Source of the DNA: Verrucomicrobiota bacterium
GTDB taxonomy: Bacteria; Verrucomicrobiota; Verrucomicrobiia; Opitutales; Opitutaceae
Direction: 5' to 3'
Assembly: GCA_023426435.1 (NCBI GenBank)
Contig: JAFAAS010000119.1
Span: 1 to 64,000, forward strand
DNA length: 64,000 nucleotides
Positions 1 to 9,900 of the stretch are shown piece after piece. How positions within the stretch are numbered: the stretch's first letter is position 1; the number at the start of each line of letters is the position of its first letter. Below the pieces are notes generated by a model. It made no database searches and had not been told where the DNA came from. It saw only the letters and a program-made list of their open reading frames with translations. Position numbers and translations under genes: made by a program.

Positions 1-506
1 GCGGGAATTTTCTCCTCGATGTCGGCCCGATGGCCGATGGAACGATTCCGCCGGTGATGGAAGAGCGGCTGCTCGAGATTGGCGCGTGGTTGGGTGTGAA
101 CGGAGAGGCGATTTATGGAACGCGAACCGCTGGCCGGCCGGTGCTGTGGACGGAAGGCGTCCGGACGGACCAAGGTTATGGCGAGTATCGCGTGCGCTAC
201 GAGTTGTTGGAGCAGGTCGGGCAGGAGCCGATCGACGGACGCGCGGTGAAGCAGGTGTTTTTCACGCAGAAGGGAAATACGCTCTATGCGATCACGGCGG
301 GCTGGCCGGGGAAAACGCTGACGCTTCACGGCGTGAAAGCGAGCGAGTCGCTGCGCGTGAGTTTGCTGGGAGTGCCGGGAGAACTGCGCGTCGAGCGCGA
401 GGGAGAGGCGTTGAAGATCAAACTGCCGGACCTCGGACCGGAAGAGGCGCCGTGCGAGCACGCTTACACGATCAAGCTCGAAGGCGCGGAGATCGCCCCG
501 GAGTAG
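1..506 (+). CDS. alpha-L-fucosidase (GH29), C-terminal part, cut by window edge
   Basis: The reading frame is open from base 3 and ends at a TAG at 504-506, so only about 167 C-terminal residues are present. They begin GNFLLDVGPMADGTIPP, the conserved segment at the end of the GH29 catalytic barrel, followed by the ...GAWLGVNGEAIYGTR stretch that closes the domain. A small beta-rich C-terminal domain follows. GH29 enzymes release alpha-L-fucose by a retaining mechanism. The nucleophile Asp lies upstream of the window. Two other GH29 genes in this window share the same landmarks. The gene converges on the hydrolase that ends at 551. Whether it has a signal peptide cannot be seen. Confidence 0.9.
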   Translation, partial: GNFLLDVGPMADGTIPPVMEERLLEIGAWLGVNGEAIYGTRTAGRPVLWTEGVRTDQGYGEYRVRYELLEQVGQEPIDGRAVKQVFFTQKGNTLYAITAGWPGKTLTLHGVKASESLRVSLLGVPGELRVEREGEALKIKLPDLGPEEAPCEHAYTIKLEGAEIAPE

Positions 507-542
507 GGGAGCGGGGTTTCTCCCGAGTGACGACAACCGAAG

Positions 543-569
543 CTGTCGCGCTATGGCGCAAAGCGACAG
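543..569. terminator. possible bidirectional hairpin between convergent genes
   Basis: CTGTCGC at 543-549 pairs with GCGACAG at 563-569, with a further GCGC/GCGC pairing inside. It lies at the convergence of the GH29 gene and the leftward hydrolase and overlaps the end of the latter. There is no clear T-run on either side, so a factor-independent terminator is only a guess. Confidence 0.3.
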
Positions 570-1780
570 GCTTCGCTTTCAGCACTTTCGAGGCCGTCGT
601 GATTGACTGATCGAACGGAGTAGTCGCCGGCGCTGGAGAGCGCCCAGCTGAACTCGACGTGGGCCGGCTCGGGGGCGTCGCCGTGGTTGCTCCGCTGGCC
701 CTTTACCTCGCCGACGAGCGTTCCGTTGCGGTAAATGCGAAAACCTTTGAGTCCGCTTTCGAGGTCGATGCGCGCCTCCCATTTCAGCCGCGATTGTGCG
801 CCGAAGGTGTCAACGCGAAGCCCGTGGGGGGCGGGCGGAGGCGTGTGGTCGATCACCGTGCCGGTGTGAACGAACTCCTGCCATTTCTGCGCGAGCGACT
901 CGTCGGGAAACCAGGCCCAGTTTCGCCGGGGGCGTTCGCCGACGGCGGAGATCTCGCCGGTGTCCGGATCGCCCTGCCAGCCTTTCGATGTGTCGATGAC
1001 GCGCGGGATGTTGCCTTCGGCGGGGAGGCGCAAGGAAATCATCGCATCGAGAAATGGAATGTAGAAGCGGCGGCCGTGGGCGTTGCCGTGGTCGGCTTTG
1101 GGATCGATCGCGACCACCCATGGGGCGTCGAAACGGCGGTAAGCGCGGAAGGATTTGATCGTGAGCGCGGTCGTGTATTCCTGGCCATCGACACGGTCGT
1201 CGATGCCGGCGGCCATGAGCACGGGAATTTCTTTCACGGCGGGATGCCACTGCAGAAAAGCGGTGCCGCCGGAGCGTATCACCGAGGCAAGCACGCGTTC
1301 CGGATGACGGAAGAACATTCCCGTGCACCAATAGCCGCCGCCCGAGTGACCGAACAACGCCCACGGGACGCTGGCGAGCTCAGGGCGACCTGTGTCGGCG
1401 GCGAGTTGATCGAGCGCGCGCAGCAGGGCGTCGCCGCTCCCATCTTCGACGCGATACCATTGCGCGCACATTTCGGTGTTGCGCAGCTCGGTGCCGAGCA
1501 GGGCGAAGTGGTGTCGGCGGGCGAGTTCCTGCCATTGAAGATCGTTGGCGTGATCGAGGCCGTAGCGGCGCGCGCCTTCGCCGCAACCGTGCTGACGAAT
1601 GATGATGCCGCGCACGCTGGTTGTCTCGGGTGAAATCCAGAGGCGGTAGCGGGCGCCCGCGTAGTGATCGTTTTCGCGCGGGGGCGCAGAGGTTTCAAAA
1701 TACGCGGCCTGCACGCCCGCGGAGAGAAGACACGCGGACAGAACGAGCCAGGACAACGTGCAACGGCGAAAGGAACGCAT
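551..1780 (-). CDS. secreted alpha/beta-hydrolase with C-terminal FN3-like domain
   Basis: This predicted 409-residue protein starts at the ATG at 1778-1780, which opens a typical signal peptide (MRSFRRCTLSWLVLSACLL...GVQA). A longer in-frame start at 1882 would place it behind 34 non-signal residues. The body has an alpha/beta-hydrolase fold with the nucleophile elbow GHSGGG, as in prolyl-oligopeptidase or dienelactone-hydrolase type esterases. The last roughly 80 residues (from PPPAPHGLRV, with GLKGFRIYRNGTLVGEV) look like a fibronectin type III domain. A role in deacylating a polysaccharide is inferred from the neighbours only. A TTAA-N3-TTAA palindrome lies 47 bp upstream of the start, which suggests control by the adjacent LacI regulator. 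Confidence 0.8.
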   Translation of the reverse strand: MRSFRRCTLSWLVLSACLLSAGVQAAYFETSAPPRENDHYAGARYRLWISPETTSVRGIIIRQHGCGEGARRYGLDHANDLQWQELARRHHFALLGTELRNTEMCAQWYRVEDGSGDALLRALDQLAADTGRPELASVPWALFGHSGGGYWCTGMFFRHPERVLASVIRSGGTAFLQWHPAVKEIPVLMAAGIDDRVDGQEYTTALTIKSFRAYRRFDAPWVVAIDPKADHGNAHGRRFYIPFLDAMISLRLPAEGNIPRVIDTSKGWQGDPDTGEISAVGERPRRNWAWFPDESLAQKWQEFVHTGTVIDHTPPPAPHGLRVDTFGAQSRLKWEARIDLESGLKGFRIYRNGTLVGEVKGQRSNHGDAPEPAHVEFSWALSSAGDYSVRSVNHDGLESAESEACRFAP

Positions 1781-1826
1781 AGAAGGATGGAACTTCGATC
1801 GGGTAACGGAGGAAGCCGCGGCGGAT

Positions 1827-1837
1827 TTAATGGTTAA
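1827..1837. promoter_or_regulatory. candidate LacI-1 operator TTAATGGTTAA
   Basis: This is an 11-bp palindrome of the TTAA-N3-TTAA class, between the leftward hydrolase (start 1780) and the end of the LacI regulator gene. It sits 47 bp upstream of the hydrolase start, a normal place for an operator. Five similar sites occur in other promoters of region 1. Confidence 0.55.
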
Positions 1838-1848
1838 TTGGGAAAAGC

Positions 1849-2880
1849 TCACTTCCGACGCGTCGTAGTGCCGGCAACCCATTCGCCTTCGAAAAGGAGC
1901 ACACGTGGGGAGGCGGAGAGGCCGCGCTCGCCGCGTTGGAGTTTGGTTGCGATCATGTCCACGACGGCGGCGCCGACCCGCTCGCTGTCCTGACGAATGC
2001 CGGACGGTTGAAGCGGATCGTTGGGATCCAGGTCGAGAGCGACCAATCCCACGTCATCGGGCACGCGCACGCCGAGACGACCCAGCCAGCGTGCATAGTC
2101 GGCGGCGGTGGGCGTGTGTGCGATGATGGCGTCGGGCCGATATTTACGGAACCAGCGAGCGAAGGCTTTTTCGTTCATCTCGTCCTCGATCAGCACAGGG
2201 ATTTTCGCGGGCGTTCGCCGCTGCTGCTCGCACCAAAGATAGCCGGCGGAGTAGAGGTGGCCGGTGCGTTCGTCCAATTCGGTTTGCAGCACGAGACCCG
2301 GACGCGTGTAGCCGAGCTGGCGGAGCTCGGTGACCACGCGAAGGACATCGAGGTAGTAGTTTTCGCCGGCGCGATCCATCAAGCGCTGGCTGCCGTTCCA
2401 CCGTCCGTAGGTCGCGCACGCGAAGGGGGAAAAATCGAAATCCTGGAAATACTTCCAACGATAACCGGAAAACACGAACAGTCCCTCGATGCCGCGTGCG
2501 AGGAGGATTTCCTTCATGCGTTTCGGCGTGAGATTCGGGGCGCCGAGCCAGAGTTCCTCGATGCGAAACCCGAGCTCGGCACCACGTTTGAGCGCGGCGT
2601 CGTAGTAGCGTCGCAAGTGGGAATTCTCACGCCACGCGGCGGGTTTTTCCCGGACGGTGATCATGCCGAGCGTGGCGACCGGACGCGTTTCGCCCTGGCG
2701 AAGGTAGCTCATCAACCGCGTGAGGGTGGGATCGGGCCGGTAGCCGAGTGACTGGGCGGCTTTTTCGACGCGGCGGGTGGTTTCTGCAGAAATCTTTCCC
2801 GAGCCGCGGAGTGCCATCGAGACGGTGGCAGGTGTGACGCCGGCGATGGCGGCGACGGCCTTCAGAGTTGGGCGGGGCAT
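1849..2880 (-). CDS. LacI-family transcriptional regulator 1
   Basis: This is a 343-residue LacI/GalR repressor-type protein. The N-terminal helix-turn-helix reads LKAVAAIAGVTPATVSMALR, followed by the hinge region ISAETTRRVEKAAQSLGYRPDP. The remainder is a periplasmic-binding-protein-like effector domain, which in this family binds a sugar and modulates DNA binding. The ATG at 2878-2880 directly abuts a perfect palindrome TTAACTGTTAA (2881-2891), and a second palindrome lies at 2952-2962, so autoregulation is likely. The same palindrome occurs before the glycosidase and transporter genes around it. The gene is preceded by a divergent Na/Pi cotransporter. The ligand is unknown. Confidence 0.93.
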   Translation of the reverse strand: MPRPTLKAVAAIAGVTPATVSMALRGSGKISAETTRRVEKAAQSLGYRPDPTLTRLMSYLRQGETRPVATLGMITVREKPAAWRENSHLRRYYDAALKRGAELGFRIEELWLGAPNLTPKRMKEILLARGIEGLFVFSGYRWKYFQDFDFSPFACATYGRWNGSQRLMDRAGENYYLDVLRVVTELRQLGYTRPGLVLQTELDERTGHLYSAGYLWCEQQRRTPAKIPVLIEDEMNEKAFARWFRKYRPDAIIAHTPTAADYARWLGRLGVRVPDDVGLVALDLDPNDPLQPSGIRQDSERVGAAVVDMIATKLQRGERGLSASPRVLLFEGEWVAGTTTRRK

Positions 2881-2891
2881 TTAACTGTTAA
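2881..2891. promoter_or_regulatory. candidate LacI-1 operator TTAACTGTTAA
   Basis: A perfect 11-bp palindrome that touches the start codon of LacI regulator 1. Binding here would block its own transcription or translation start region. Its centre is 71 bp from the next copy at 2952-2962. Confidence 0.65.
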
Positions 2892-2951
2892 GTGAAACCT
2901 CGCGATGCCGGGCGCCAAGTCGCAAGTCGCGCCGTGAACCATTCGCTTCGC

Positions 2952-2962
2952 TTAACCGTTAA
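2952..2962. promoter_or_regulatory. candidate LacI-1 operator TTAACCGTTAA
   Basis: A perfect 11-bp palindrome identical to those at 4756 and 15033. It lies in the 250-bp divergent region between LacI regulator 1 and the Na/Pi cotransporter, so it could serve either gene. Confidence 0.65.
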
Positions 2963-3071
2963 CCCGGCCGATTCTCGCCCGCCCGGTTCGCGCGGACAGG
3001 AGTGTCTCGATGCGCCATCGGGAATGGAGCCGGTTCACGTCGCGGTTGAAAGGCGAGGCCAACAGGCAACG

Positions 3072-3134
3072 CCATGTTTTAGCCGAAAAGCCCCTGCGGA
3101 AACGCGGCGGCGGAACTCGGTCGGCTTAACATGG
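3072..3134 (+). promoter_or_regulatory. possible RNA hairpin covering the start codon of the Na/Pi cotransporter
   Basis: CCATGTTTTAGCCGA (3072-3086) can pair with TCGGCTTAACATGG (3121-3134). This gives a 6-bp and a 7-bp helix around a small internal bulge, with a loop of about 35 nt. The right arm contains the ATG start codon at 3131-3133. No Shine-Dalgarno sequence is visible just upstream. If transcribed from upstream, this structure would hide the start codon. Confidence 0.35.
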
Positions 3135-4759
3135 GGCTGCTCGGAATCGCTGCTGGAGTCGGACTGACGCTGTTCGGCATGAGGTTCCTGCGCAAGGGAC
3201 TGGACCGACTGTTTGGCGGCGCGTTGTTCCGATGGTTGTCGCGCCTAAGCCGGAGTCGGCTGCGCGCTTTTGGAGGCGGGGTGGTGATCGGCACGGTCGC
3301 GCCGTCGTCAACCGGCTTGGCGATTCTGGGATCGCAGTTGCTGGGGCGCGAGGCGGGCGGACTGGGCGCGCCGACGGTGTTGGCGGTGTTGTTGGGAGCG
3401 AGCGTCGGCCTGACGGTGGCGGTGCAGCTGGTTTCGTTTCACATTGGGAATTTCGCGAGCCTGCTGATCGTCGCGGGGGTGACCGGTTACCAGTTTTGCA
3501 GCCGGGAGGTGTTGCGCGGCATTGGGCAATGTCTGCTGGCGCTGGGCTTCGTGTTTCTGGCGATGACAATGATCGGCGAGAGCGCGGGGCTGCTAACCGC
3601 CGATGAGGAAATTCGCGAAGTGCTGCTGCGCCTGCAGGGGCACCGCTGGCTGCTTTTCATCATGGCGAGCGGGCTCGCGGTGCTGCTGCAAAGTTCGACC
3701 GCAACGATCGTGCTCGGGCTGGCGCTGACGGTGTCGGGGTTGCTCGCTCCGGCGACGTTGATCGTGTGGGTGGTGGGCACGAACGTGGGCTTGGGGCTGA
3801 CGTCGTTGTTGATGGGCTGGTCACAATTGGAGAGCCGGCGGCTCGGCTTGTGCAATGTGATCGCGAAGCTGTTGATCGCGTTGCCGCTGCTCTGGTTGCC
3901 CGCAGCGAGCGCGGCGATGTTCGAAGCGATGCCGGGGGAAATGATGCGGCGGACGGCGATGTGGCACACCTCGTTCAACCTGCTCGTGGCGGCGGTCGCG
4001 TTGCCGCTGCTGCGACCGATTTATCGCTTGGCCGAGTTGATGGTGCCTCGGCTGGTGGATGCGAACCTGACACTGAAGGAAAGCTTTTTGGATCCGCGCG
4101 TGCTTGAGACGCCCTCGATCGCGCTCGTGCGCGCCACGCGCGAGACGCTGCGCATGGCGGATCATGTGCGATTGATGCTGGAGAATTTCTGGAGCGCCTT
4201 CAGCCGCGGAGACGCAGAACTCGCGCGTCGCGTGCAGAAAGAAGACGACGCGGTCGATCGCATGAATATCGAGATCAAAAACTATCTCAGCCGGGTGGGG
4301 GAGAATCGTAATACGGGCGACACGGCGTGGCAGTTCACCTTGCTGGCGTTTTCGGCGGAACTCGAGGCGGTCGGCGATCTCGTGGACAAGCATCTTTGCG
4401 ACGCGTTGATCAAGCAGCGCCGGGAGCACATGGGGATGGTGGAGCTGGATCGAAAAGCGATCGAGGAAGCTTATCGACGCGTGCTGCGGTCGCTGGAGGT
4501 TGCAATCGGATTGCTGACCACGCGCGAGATCGATGACGCGCGGGCGCTGGTGCGCGAAAAGCACGACCTCAACGAATGGGCGCGGGAGCAGCAGCGGCGG
4601 CACTACGAACGGCTCGCATCTGGTTCGGCGGCGCAGCTCGCGAGCAGTAGTGATTTTGTGGATGCGTTCAACGCGCTGCGTCGGATCAACAGCCATCTGA
4701 GCACCATCGGTTACTCATTTCTGCCGGCAAAAGAACCGACGAGGCGGCGGGAGATTTAA
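3131..4759 (+). CDS. Na/Pi cotransporter family protein with PhoU-like domain
   Basis: This 542-residue membrane protein carries two Na/Pi cotransporter repeats. They are marked by APSSTGLAILG near residue 57 and LQSSTATIVLGLALT near residue 195, both with the Q/P-S-S-T signature of this family. The first hydrophobic helix begins at the start codon, so the ATG at 3131 is well supported. The last roughly 220 residues are helical and charged, as in the PhoU-like regulatory domain of bacterial NptA/YjbB proteins. It probably moves phosphate with sodium, but some family members act as exporters. It diverges from LacI regulator 1. The link to glycan use is only positional: a metallophosphoesterase is encoded 6 kb away. 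Confidence 0.85.
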   Translation: MGLLGIAAGVGLTLFGMRFLRKGLDRLFGGALFRWLSRLSRSRLRAFGGGVVIGTVAPSSTGLAILGSQLLGREAGGLGAPTVLAVLLGASVGLTVAVQLVSFHIGNFASLLIVAGVTGYQFCSREVLRGIGQCLLALGFVFLAMTMIGESAGLLTADEEIREVLLRLQGHRWLLFIMASGLAVLLQSSTATIVLGLALTVSGLLAPATLIVWVVGTNVGLGLTSLLMGWSQLESRRLGLCNVIAKLLIALPLLWLPAASAAMFEAMPGEMMRRTAMWHTSFNLLVAAVALPLLRPIYRLAELMVPRLVDANLTLKESFLDPRVLETPSIALVRATRETLRMADHVRLMLENFWSAFSRGDAELARRVQKEDDAVDRMNIEIKNYLSRVGENRNTGDTAWQFTLLAFSAELEAVGDLVDKHLCDALIKQRREHMGMVELDRKAIEEAYRRVLRSLEVAIGLLTTREIDDARALVREKHDLNEWAREQQRRHYERLASGSAAQLASSSDFVDAFNALRRINSHLSTIGYSFLPAKEPTRRREI

Positions 4760-4766
4760 CCGTTAA
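4756..4766. promoter_or_regulatory. candidate LacI-1 operator TTAACCGTTAA
   Basis: A perfect palindrome that overlaps the stop codon of the Na/Pi gene (4757-4759) and lies 133 bp before the SSS symporter start. It is identical to the sites at 2952 and 15033. Confidence 0.6.
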
Positions 4767-4899
4767 ATTCAGAGGGTCTCGCGGCGGGAGAGCGGAGCGG
4801 GTTCGGTGGCGTGGACGGCGGCTGTCGGCCACCCATTTTCCTGCGGATCTGCGCCGCGCCCCTTGCTGTTTACCCGCACTTTAAAACACCCTGCCACTT

Positions 4900-6900
4900 A
4901 TGCATTGGATAGACTGGTTAATGTTGGCTATTCCGGTGGCCATCGTCGTGGTCACCGGGCTCTACGCCCAACGCTACATGAAAAGTGTGGCGCATTTCAT
5001 GTCGGGCGGGCGGCTGGCCGGACGTTACCTTTTAGCCGTGGCGCGCGGCGAGATGTTCGCGGGGGCGGTGGTGTTTGTCGCGTATTTCGAAATCGTCGCG
5101 AAAGCGGGGTTCACGTTCACGTGGTGGCGGCTGTTGGAGGCGCCGGTGATCATCGTAATCGCGGCGACGGGATTCGTGATCTGGCGCTTTCGCGAAACCC
5201 GGGCGATGACGCTCGCGCAGTTTTTCGAGCTGCGTTACAGCAAGCGCTTTCGCGTGTTCACGGGCATGCTCGCGGTTGTGGCGGGTGTGTTCAACTTTGG
5301 CATCATCCCGGCGATCGGCGCGCGCTTCTTCGTGTATTTTCTCGATCTGCCGACGGCGGTCGACCTCGGTTTTGCGAGCGTGCCGACGTATGTGGTGTTG
5401 ATGGCGATCTTTCTCGGCGTGTCGCTCTTCATCACGTTGAGCGGCGGATTGATCACGGAACTGGTGACGGACTGTGTCGAGGGGATCATTTCGCAAATCT
5501 TCTACCTCGGGATCATCGTGGCGTTGCTGCTCACGTTCTCGTGGAGCCAGATCACGGAGGTGCTCGCCAATCGGCCGGCGGGCGAATCGCTGCTCAATCC
5601 CTTCGATTCGCGCAGCATCGAGGATTTCAACCTGTGGTTTGTGCTGATGCAGATCCTGCTGGGCGTTTACGGAACGATGGCGTGGCAGAACAACAGCGCC
5701 TACAACTCCGCGGCGTTGACGCCGCATGAATCGCGCATGTCGGGCGTGCTTGGCCGCTGGCGCGAGATGGGGCGAACCACGGTGATCGCATTGCTGGCGG
5801 TGTGCGCGGTGACGTTTCTGGCGCATCCCGATTTCGCGGCGCAGGCGCAGGCCGCGGTGGATCAGGCTTCGACCATCGCCGATCCGCAGGCGCGTCAGCA
5901 GATGAGCGTGCCGATCGCGCTCTCACATTTGTTGCCGATCGGAATCAAAGGCGCGTTGTGCGCGATTTTGTTGCTGGGCATTTTCGGCGGAGATTCCACG
6001 CATCTGCATTCGTGGGGCGGCATCTTCGTGCAGGATGTGTTGGTGCCGCTGCGGAAGAAACCGTTCGAAACCAAGCAACATATCCGCGCGTTGCGGCTGG
6101 CGGCGTGCGGCGTGGCGTTGTTCGCCTTCGTGTTTGGATGCGTGTTTCAGCAGATGGAATACATCATGATGTGGTGGAAGGTCACGATGGGCATCTACGT
6201 GGGCGGCGCCGGAGCGGCGATCATCGGGGGATTGTATTGGAAAAAGGGCACGACTGCCGCGGCTTGGACGGCATTGCTCACGGGGTCGCTGTTGTCGGTC
6301 GGCGGGATTTTCGCGCAAAAATACCTGCCCGATTTTCCGCTCAACGGCATGCAGATCTCGTTCTTCTCGGCGCTGACGGCGATCGCGCTCTACGTGGTGG
6401 TGTCGCTGCTCACGTGCCGCGAGGATTACAACATGGATCGCATGTTGCATCGCGGCCGCTACGCGCGGATCAGCGAGGAAGTGGAAGCGGTGGTGCAGAC
6501 GGCGGCGGCGAAGCGGCCGAAGTTCTGGCAGCGGGCGATCGGATTGGATGAGAACTTTACGCGTGGCGACAAATGGATCGCCGGCGGACTCACGGGCTGG
6601 GCGATGTTCTGGGCGGCGGTGATGGTGATTGGTTCGGTGTGGAACCTGATCTCGCCCTGGTCGACGGCCGCGTGGTCGGCGTATTGGTTCGTGGCGGGAT
6701 TGGTGGTTCCGATCGTCATCACGTTCATCACCGGAATCTGGTTCACCTGGGGCGGCATTCGCGACATCCGTGATTTGTTTGCGCGTCTGCGACAAACCGC
6801 GACGAACGAGTCCGATGACGGAACGGTCATCGGTGGACAGAATCGCGACGAGGTCCACCTGAACGTGGAAACGAAGAAGCCGCGAACTCCGGGAGCGTGA
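4900..6900 (+). CDS. sodium:solute symporter (SSS family)
   Basis: This 666-residue integral membrane protein has about 14 hydrophobic segments. The N-terminus MHWIDWLMLAIPVAIVVVTG followed by FMSGGRLAGRYLLAVARGEM has the layout of SSS proteins, in which the sequence after helix 1 reads F-x-x-GGR. Members couple Na+ entry to uptake of sugars, uronates or similar solutes. The gene ends inside the start of the downstream GH42-like gene (TGATG overlap at 6898-6902), which implies translational coupling and a shared substrate pathway. A TTAA-N3-TTAA palindrome lies upstream at 4756. The solute is unknown, but a glycoside product of the neighbouring enzymes is a reasonable guess. Confidence 0.88.
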   Translation: MHWIDWLMLAIPVAIVVVTGLYAQRYMKSVAHFMSGGRLAGRYLLAVARGEMFAGAVVFVAYFEIVAKAGFTFTWWRLLEAPVIIVIAATGFVIWRFRETRAMTLAQFFELRYSKRFRVFTGMLAVVAGVFNFGIIPAIGARFFVYFLDLPTAVDLGFASVPTYVVLMAIFLGVSLFITLSGGLITELVTDCVEGIISQIFYLGIIVALLLTFSWSQITEVLANRPAGESLLNPFDSRSIEDFNLWFVLMQILLGVYGTMAWQNNSAYNSAALTPHESRMSGVLGRWREMGRTTVIALLAVCAVTFLAHPDFAAQAQAAVDQASTIADPQARQQMSVPIALSHLLPIGIKGALCAILLLGIFGGDSTHLHSWGGIFVQDVLVPLRKKPFETKQHIRALRLAACGVALFAFVFGCVFQQMEYIMMWWKVTMGIYVGGAGAAIIGGLYWKKGTTAAAWTALLTGSLLSVGGIFAQKYLPDFPLNGMQISFFSALTAIALYVVVSLLTCREDYNMDRMLHRGRYARISEEVEAVVQTAAAKRPKFWQRAIGLDENFTRGDKWIAGGLTGWAMFWAAVMVIGSVWNLISPWSTAAWSAYWFVAGLVVPIVITFITGIWFTWGGIRDIRDLFARLRQTATNESDDGTVIGGQNRDEVHLNVETKKPRTPGA

Positions 6901-9900
6901 TGATGAGGCTTCGCCTGAGGTTAGCCAGTGCCATGGGAGGATGGGCGGCAGCGCTGACGATTGCGGCGTTGCCGGTGTCGGCGTGGGAAAACATCGCGCC
7001 GACGGCGCTCGCGGTGCCGTCGGTTTACGAGAATCCGATCAACGAAGGGCACCCGCTGATTGCAGGACGGGCGCCCAGCTTCGCGGACGGCAATCCGCGG
7101 AGCAGTTACCGGCTCCTCGGCGATCAACCGGCGCGGCTGGAGTTTTTCTTTGAGCCGGGGCGTCCGGTTGAGCCGGAGCGTTGCGAGCTCGTGACGCAGG
7201 TGGAGCAGATTTTGGAAGGATACGTCGAAGTGCTGCGGGCCGAGCGCTGGGAAAAAGTCGCGGAGTTGCGCCGCGAAGGAGAGCGGATCGCGGCGGAATG
7301 GAAACCGGAGCCGGTGCATGGCGTGGCGGTGGTGGTGACGCGGACGTCGGATCTCGATCACGAGCCGATTCGGATCGCTGAAGTGCGTTTGCTCGCGAAA
7401 CAGGCAACGGAGGCGCCGAGCGGATTGCCGACGATCCAGCTCGCAACGCCGCGCGAGCATCATGTTTTCGGATTGGGCGAAGAGGTCGCGGTCGATTGGG
7501 GGATCGAAGGCGAACTGCCGGCGGGCGAAGAGTGGGAACTGCGCTGGCGTTGGGATAATTTCGTTAACGAGCTCGTGGACGAAGGAGGCAGCACGCGTGG
7601 GGACCTCGCCGGGCGCGGGGCGATTACGTTGCGCCCCTCGGAGCAGGGGCCGTTGTTTCTGAAAACTTGGCTGGCGGAGAAGCGCACCGGGGCGGTGATG
7701 GCGCACACGGCGTTATTGGTTGGGGTGCGGGATCCGGATTTTCCCGCTCGAGTGCCGCCGCTGCGCGCGGATGGCGCGGGACCGCTGCCGAAACGCGAGC
7801 AGGTGGTGGGACGGATGCTTTGGGGGGCGGAACTGTATCATCGGCTGCTCGCCGCGCAGACGAAGGTCGGGCCGGCGGCTTTCGACGTGTTTCGTAGCGA
7901 TGGATTGAATACGGTTTCCGCGTATCAGGATCTCGCGTGGTTCGAGCCGCTGCCGGGCGTTTACAATTTTGCGGCGCTGGATGCGATCGTGCAGGAGGCG
8001 GAGCGGACGGGACTCGGCGTGGAGTTGGGGCTATGGCGATGGTATTACGGATCGCCGGGTCTGGGCGGACCTAAAAATCTGCAGTATTGGCTAGAACCCT
8101 ACAGCGCGCTGAAGCGCGACGGGACGAAAGGACCACGCTGGCTCAATGCGCCCTCGCTGCATGCAGCGAGCTATCGCGCGTCGGCATTGCGAACGACGGA
8201 GGTTTTCCTACGGCGATATCGCGAGCATCCCTCGGTGTGGATCTGGCATCTGCATCCATTTGGGGTGGTGGATCACGACTTCGCCAGCACCTCAAGCGAA
8301 CGAGAGGCACCGTTGGACTTCTCGCCCTATGCGAAGAACGCGTTTGCGCGGTTTCTGCGGGAACGATATGGCGATATCCAGAGTTTGAATACCGCATACG
8401 GAGCAGATTACGCGGATTTCAACGAAGTTTCGATGCCGGAACCGAAGGTGAAAGCGATGACCGATCTGCGCGAAGCGGTGTTCACATTGGATAACCGACC
8501 GGCGTGGAGGGACTATCTCGCGTTTCGCGATGTGGGAACGGTGCAGGCGTTTCAACGGGAGGTGTTTCAGCTGGCACGGCAGCTCGATCCGGAACGGCCG
8601 ATCGGCGGAATGTCGAACACCATGGCGAACAGCGCAGTGCAGGAAGAGGTGAGTTTGCGCACCGGGTTCGGTCTCTACTATGGCGACCAGAATACGGAGA
8701 CGCCGGCGTTTATCCGGAGGCATCTCGGGCGCGATCGGGATCGACTGCCGTTCCGCGGTGAGGATCACAGTCCGATCAGTCCGCGACGGTTTCCCGGCGA
8801 TTATCGGGCGCGGATGAACGAATTCTTTTTCAACTGTGCGGCGGCGGGAGTGGGGCAGTTGAATTATGTTTTTCCGGTGTGGGAGGAAAACCCGGCGTGG
8901 GAGATGTTCGCTTCGGCTGAATTGCGCGATGCGTTTTCGGCCAATGCCGGATCGACGGTGTTGCCGACGGAAGTGGGGTTGCTGCATTCGTTCACAACGG
9001 GCGCGTTGGAAGGTTTCACGTCCTACGCCTATATCGAACTGCATCGCTGGCTGGATCTGCTCGCGTGGAGCGAGACGGCGATGTCACCGGGAACGTGGAC
9101 GGAGCCGCTGGCGATCGACTCGCCGGACGTCGATTTTTCGGGGAAGCGATTGTTGATCGACAACGATTCGCGGCTGCTGACGCCGGCGGCGGTGACGGCG
9201 CTGGTGAAGTTCGTCGAGGCGGGTGGGACGCTGGTGTTGCAACGCACGTCCGGCGAATACTCGTCCGACGCGGAGGCGCCGACCTGGGCGCTCGCGCGGG
9301 CGTTTGTCATGAACGTGGAGAAACTCGCTCAACCCTTCGCGGAGGAAGGCGAGCTCGTGTTGGAGAGCGTGTTTGGTGGCCTGAGATTGCCGGTGCGCGA
9401 TGTGGCGGAGGTGATTCGCGCGGGGGCGACTCCGCTGGCGACGCAGGACGGAAAGACGGTCGCGGCGACCTGGTCGCAGGGGCGGGGCCGCGTGTTGTGG
9501 CTGGGCGGAACGTTGGGCGACCTTTCGCTGGTGGAGAGCCGGCGACGTTTGTTGGAGGCCGCGCCGGGAGCGTGGAGCGGCTGGGCGGATAAGGTGGCGA
9601 AGCGACTCGAACTGTATCGCGCCCTGACGCAGCGTTTACAGGTGTGGTCGGGGTTGGGCGAACAAGGAATTCGGACGGAAAGCCCGGTTTTCGTGATGGG
9701 GCGCAAAACGGAGGATGGGCTGTCGATTTCGCTGCGGAATCCGGACAAAGCAGCAGCTAACAAAGTCGTGCTGCGACTGCCGTCCGGCCTGACGGCGGAT
9801 CGCGCGCGAGTGACGTTTCCGCAACGGCAGTTCAGTGTCCCGGTGCTTTCCGACGCGACGGGATCAAGAATCGAACTCGAAGAGATTCCCGGCGGCGCGT

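Noticed and set aside
4915..4925. TTAATGTTGGC as a LacI-1 site inside the symporter gene
   Set aside because: It has only one half-site and lies in the coding start.
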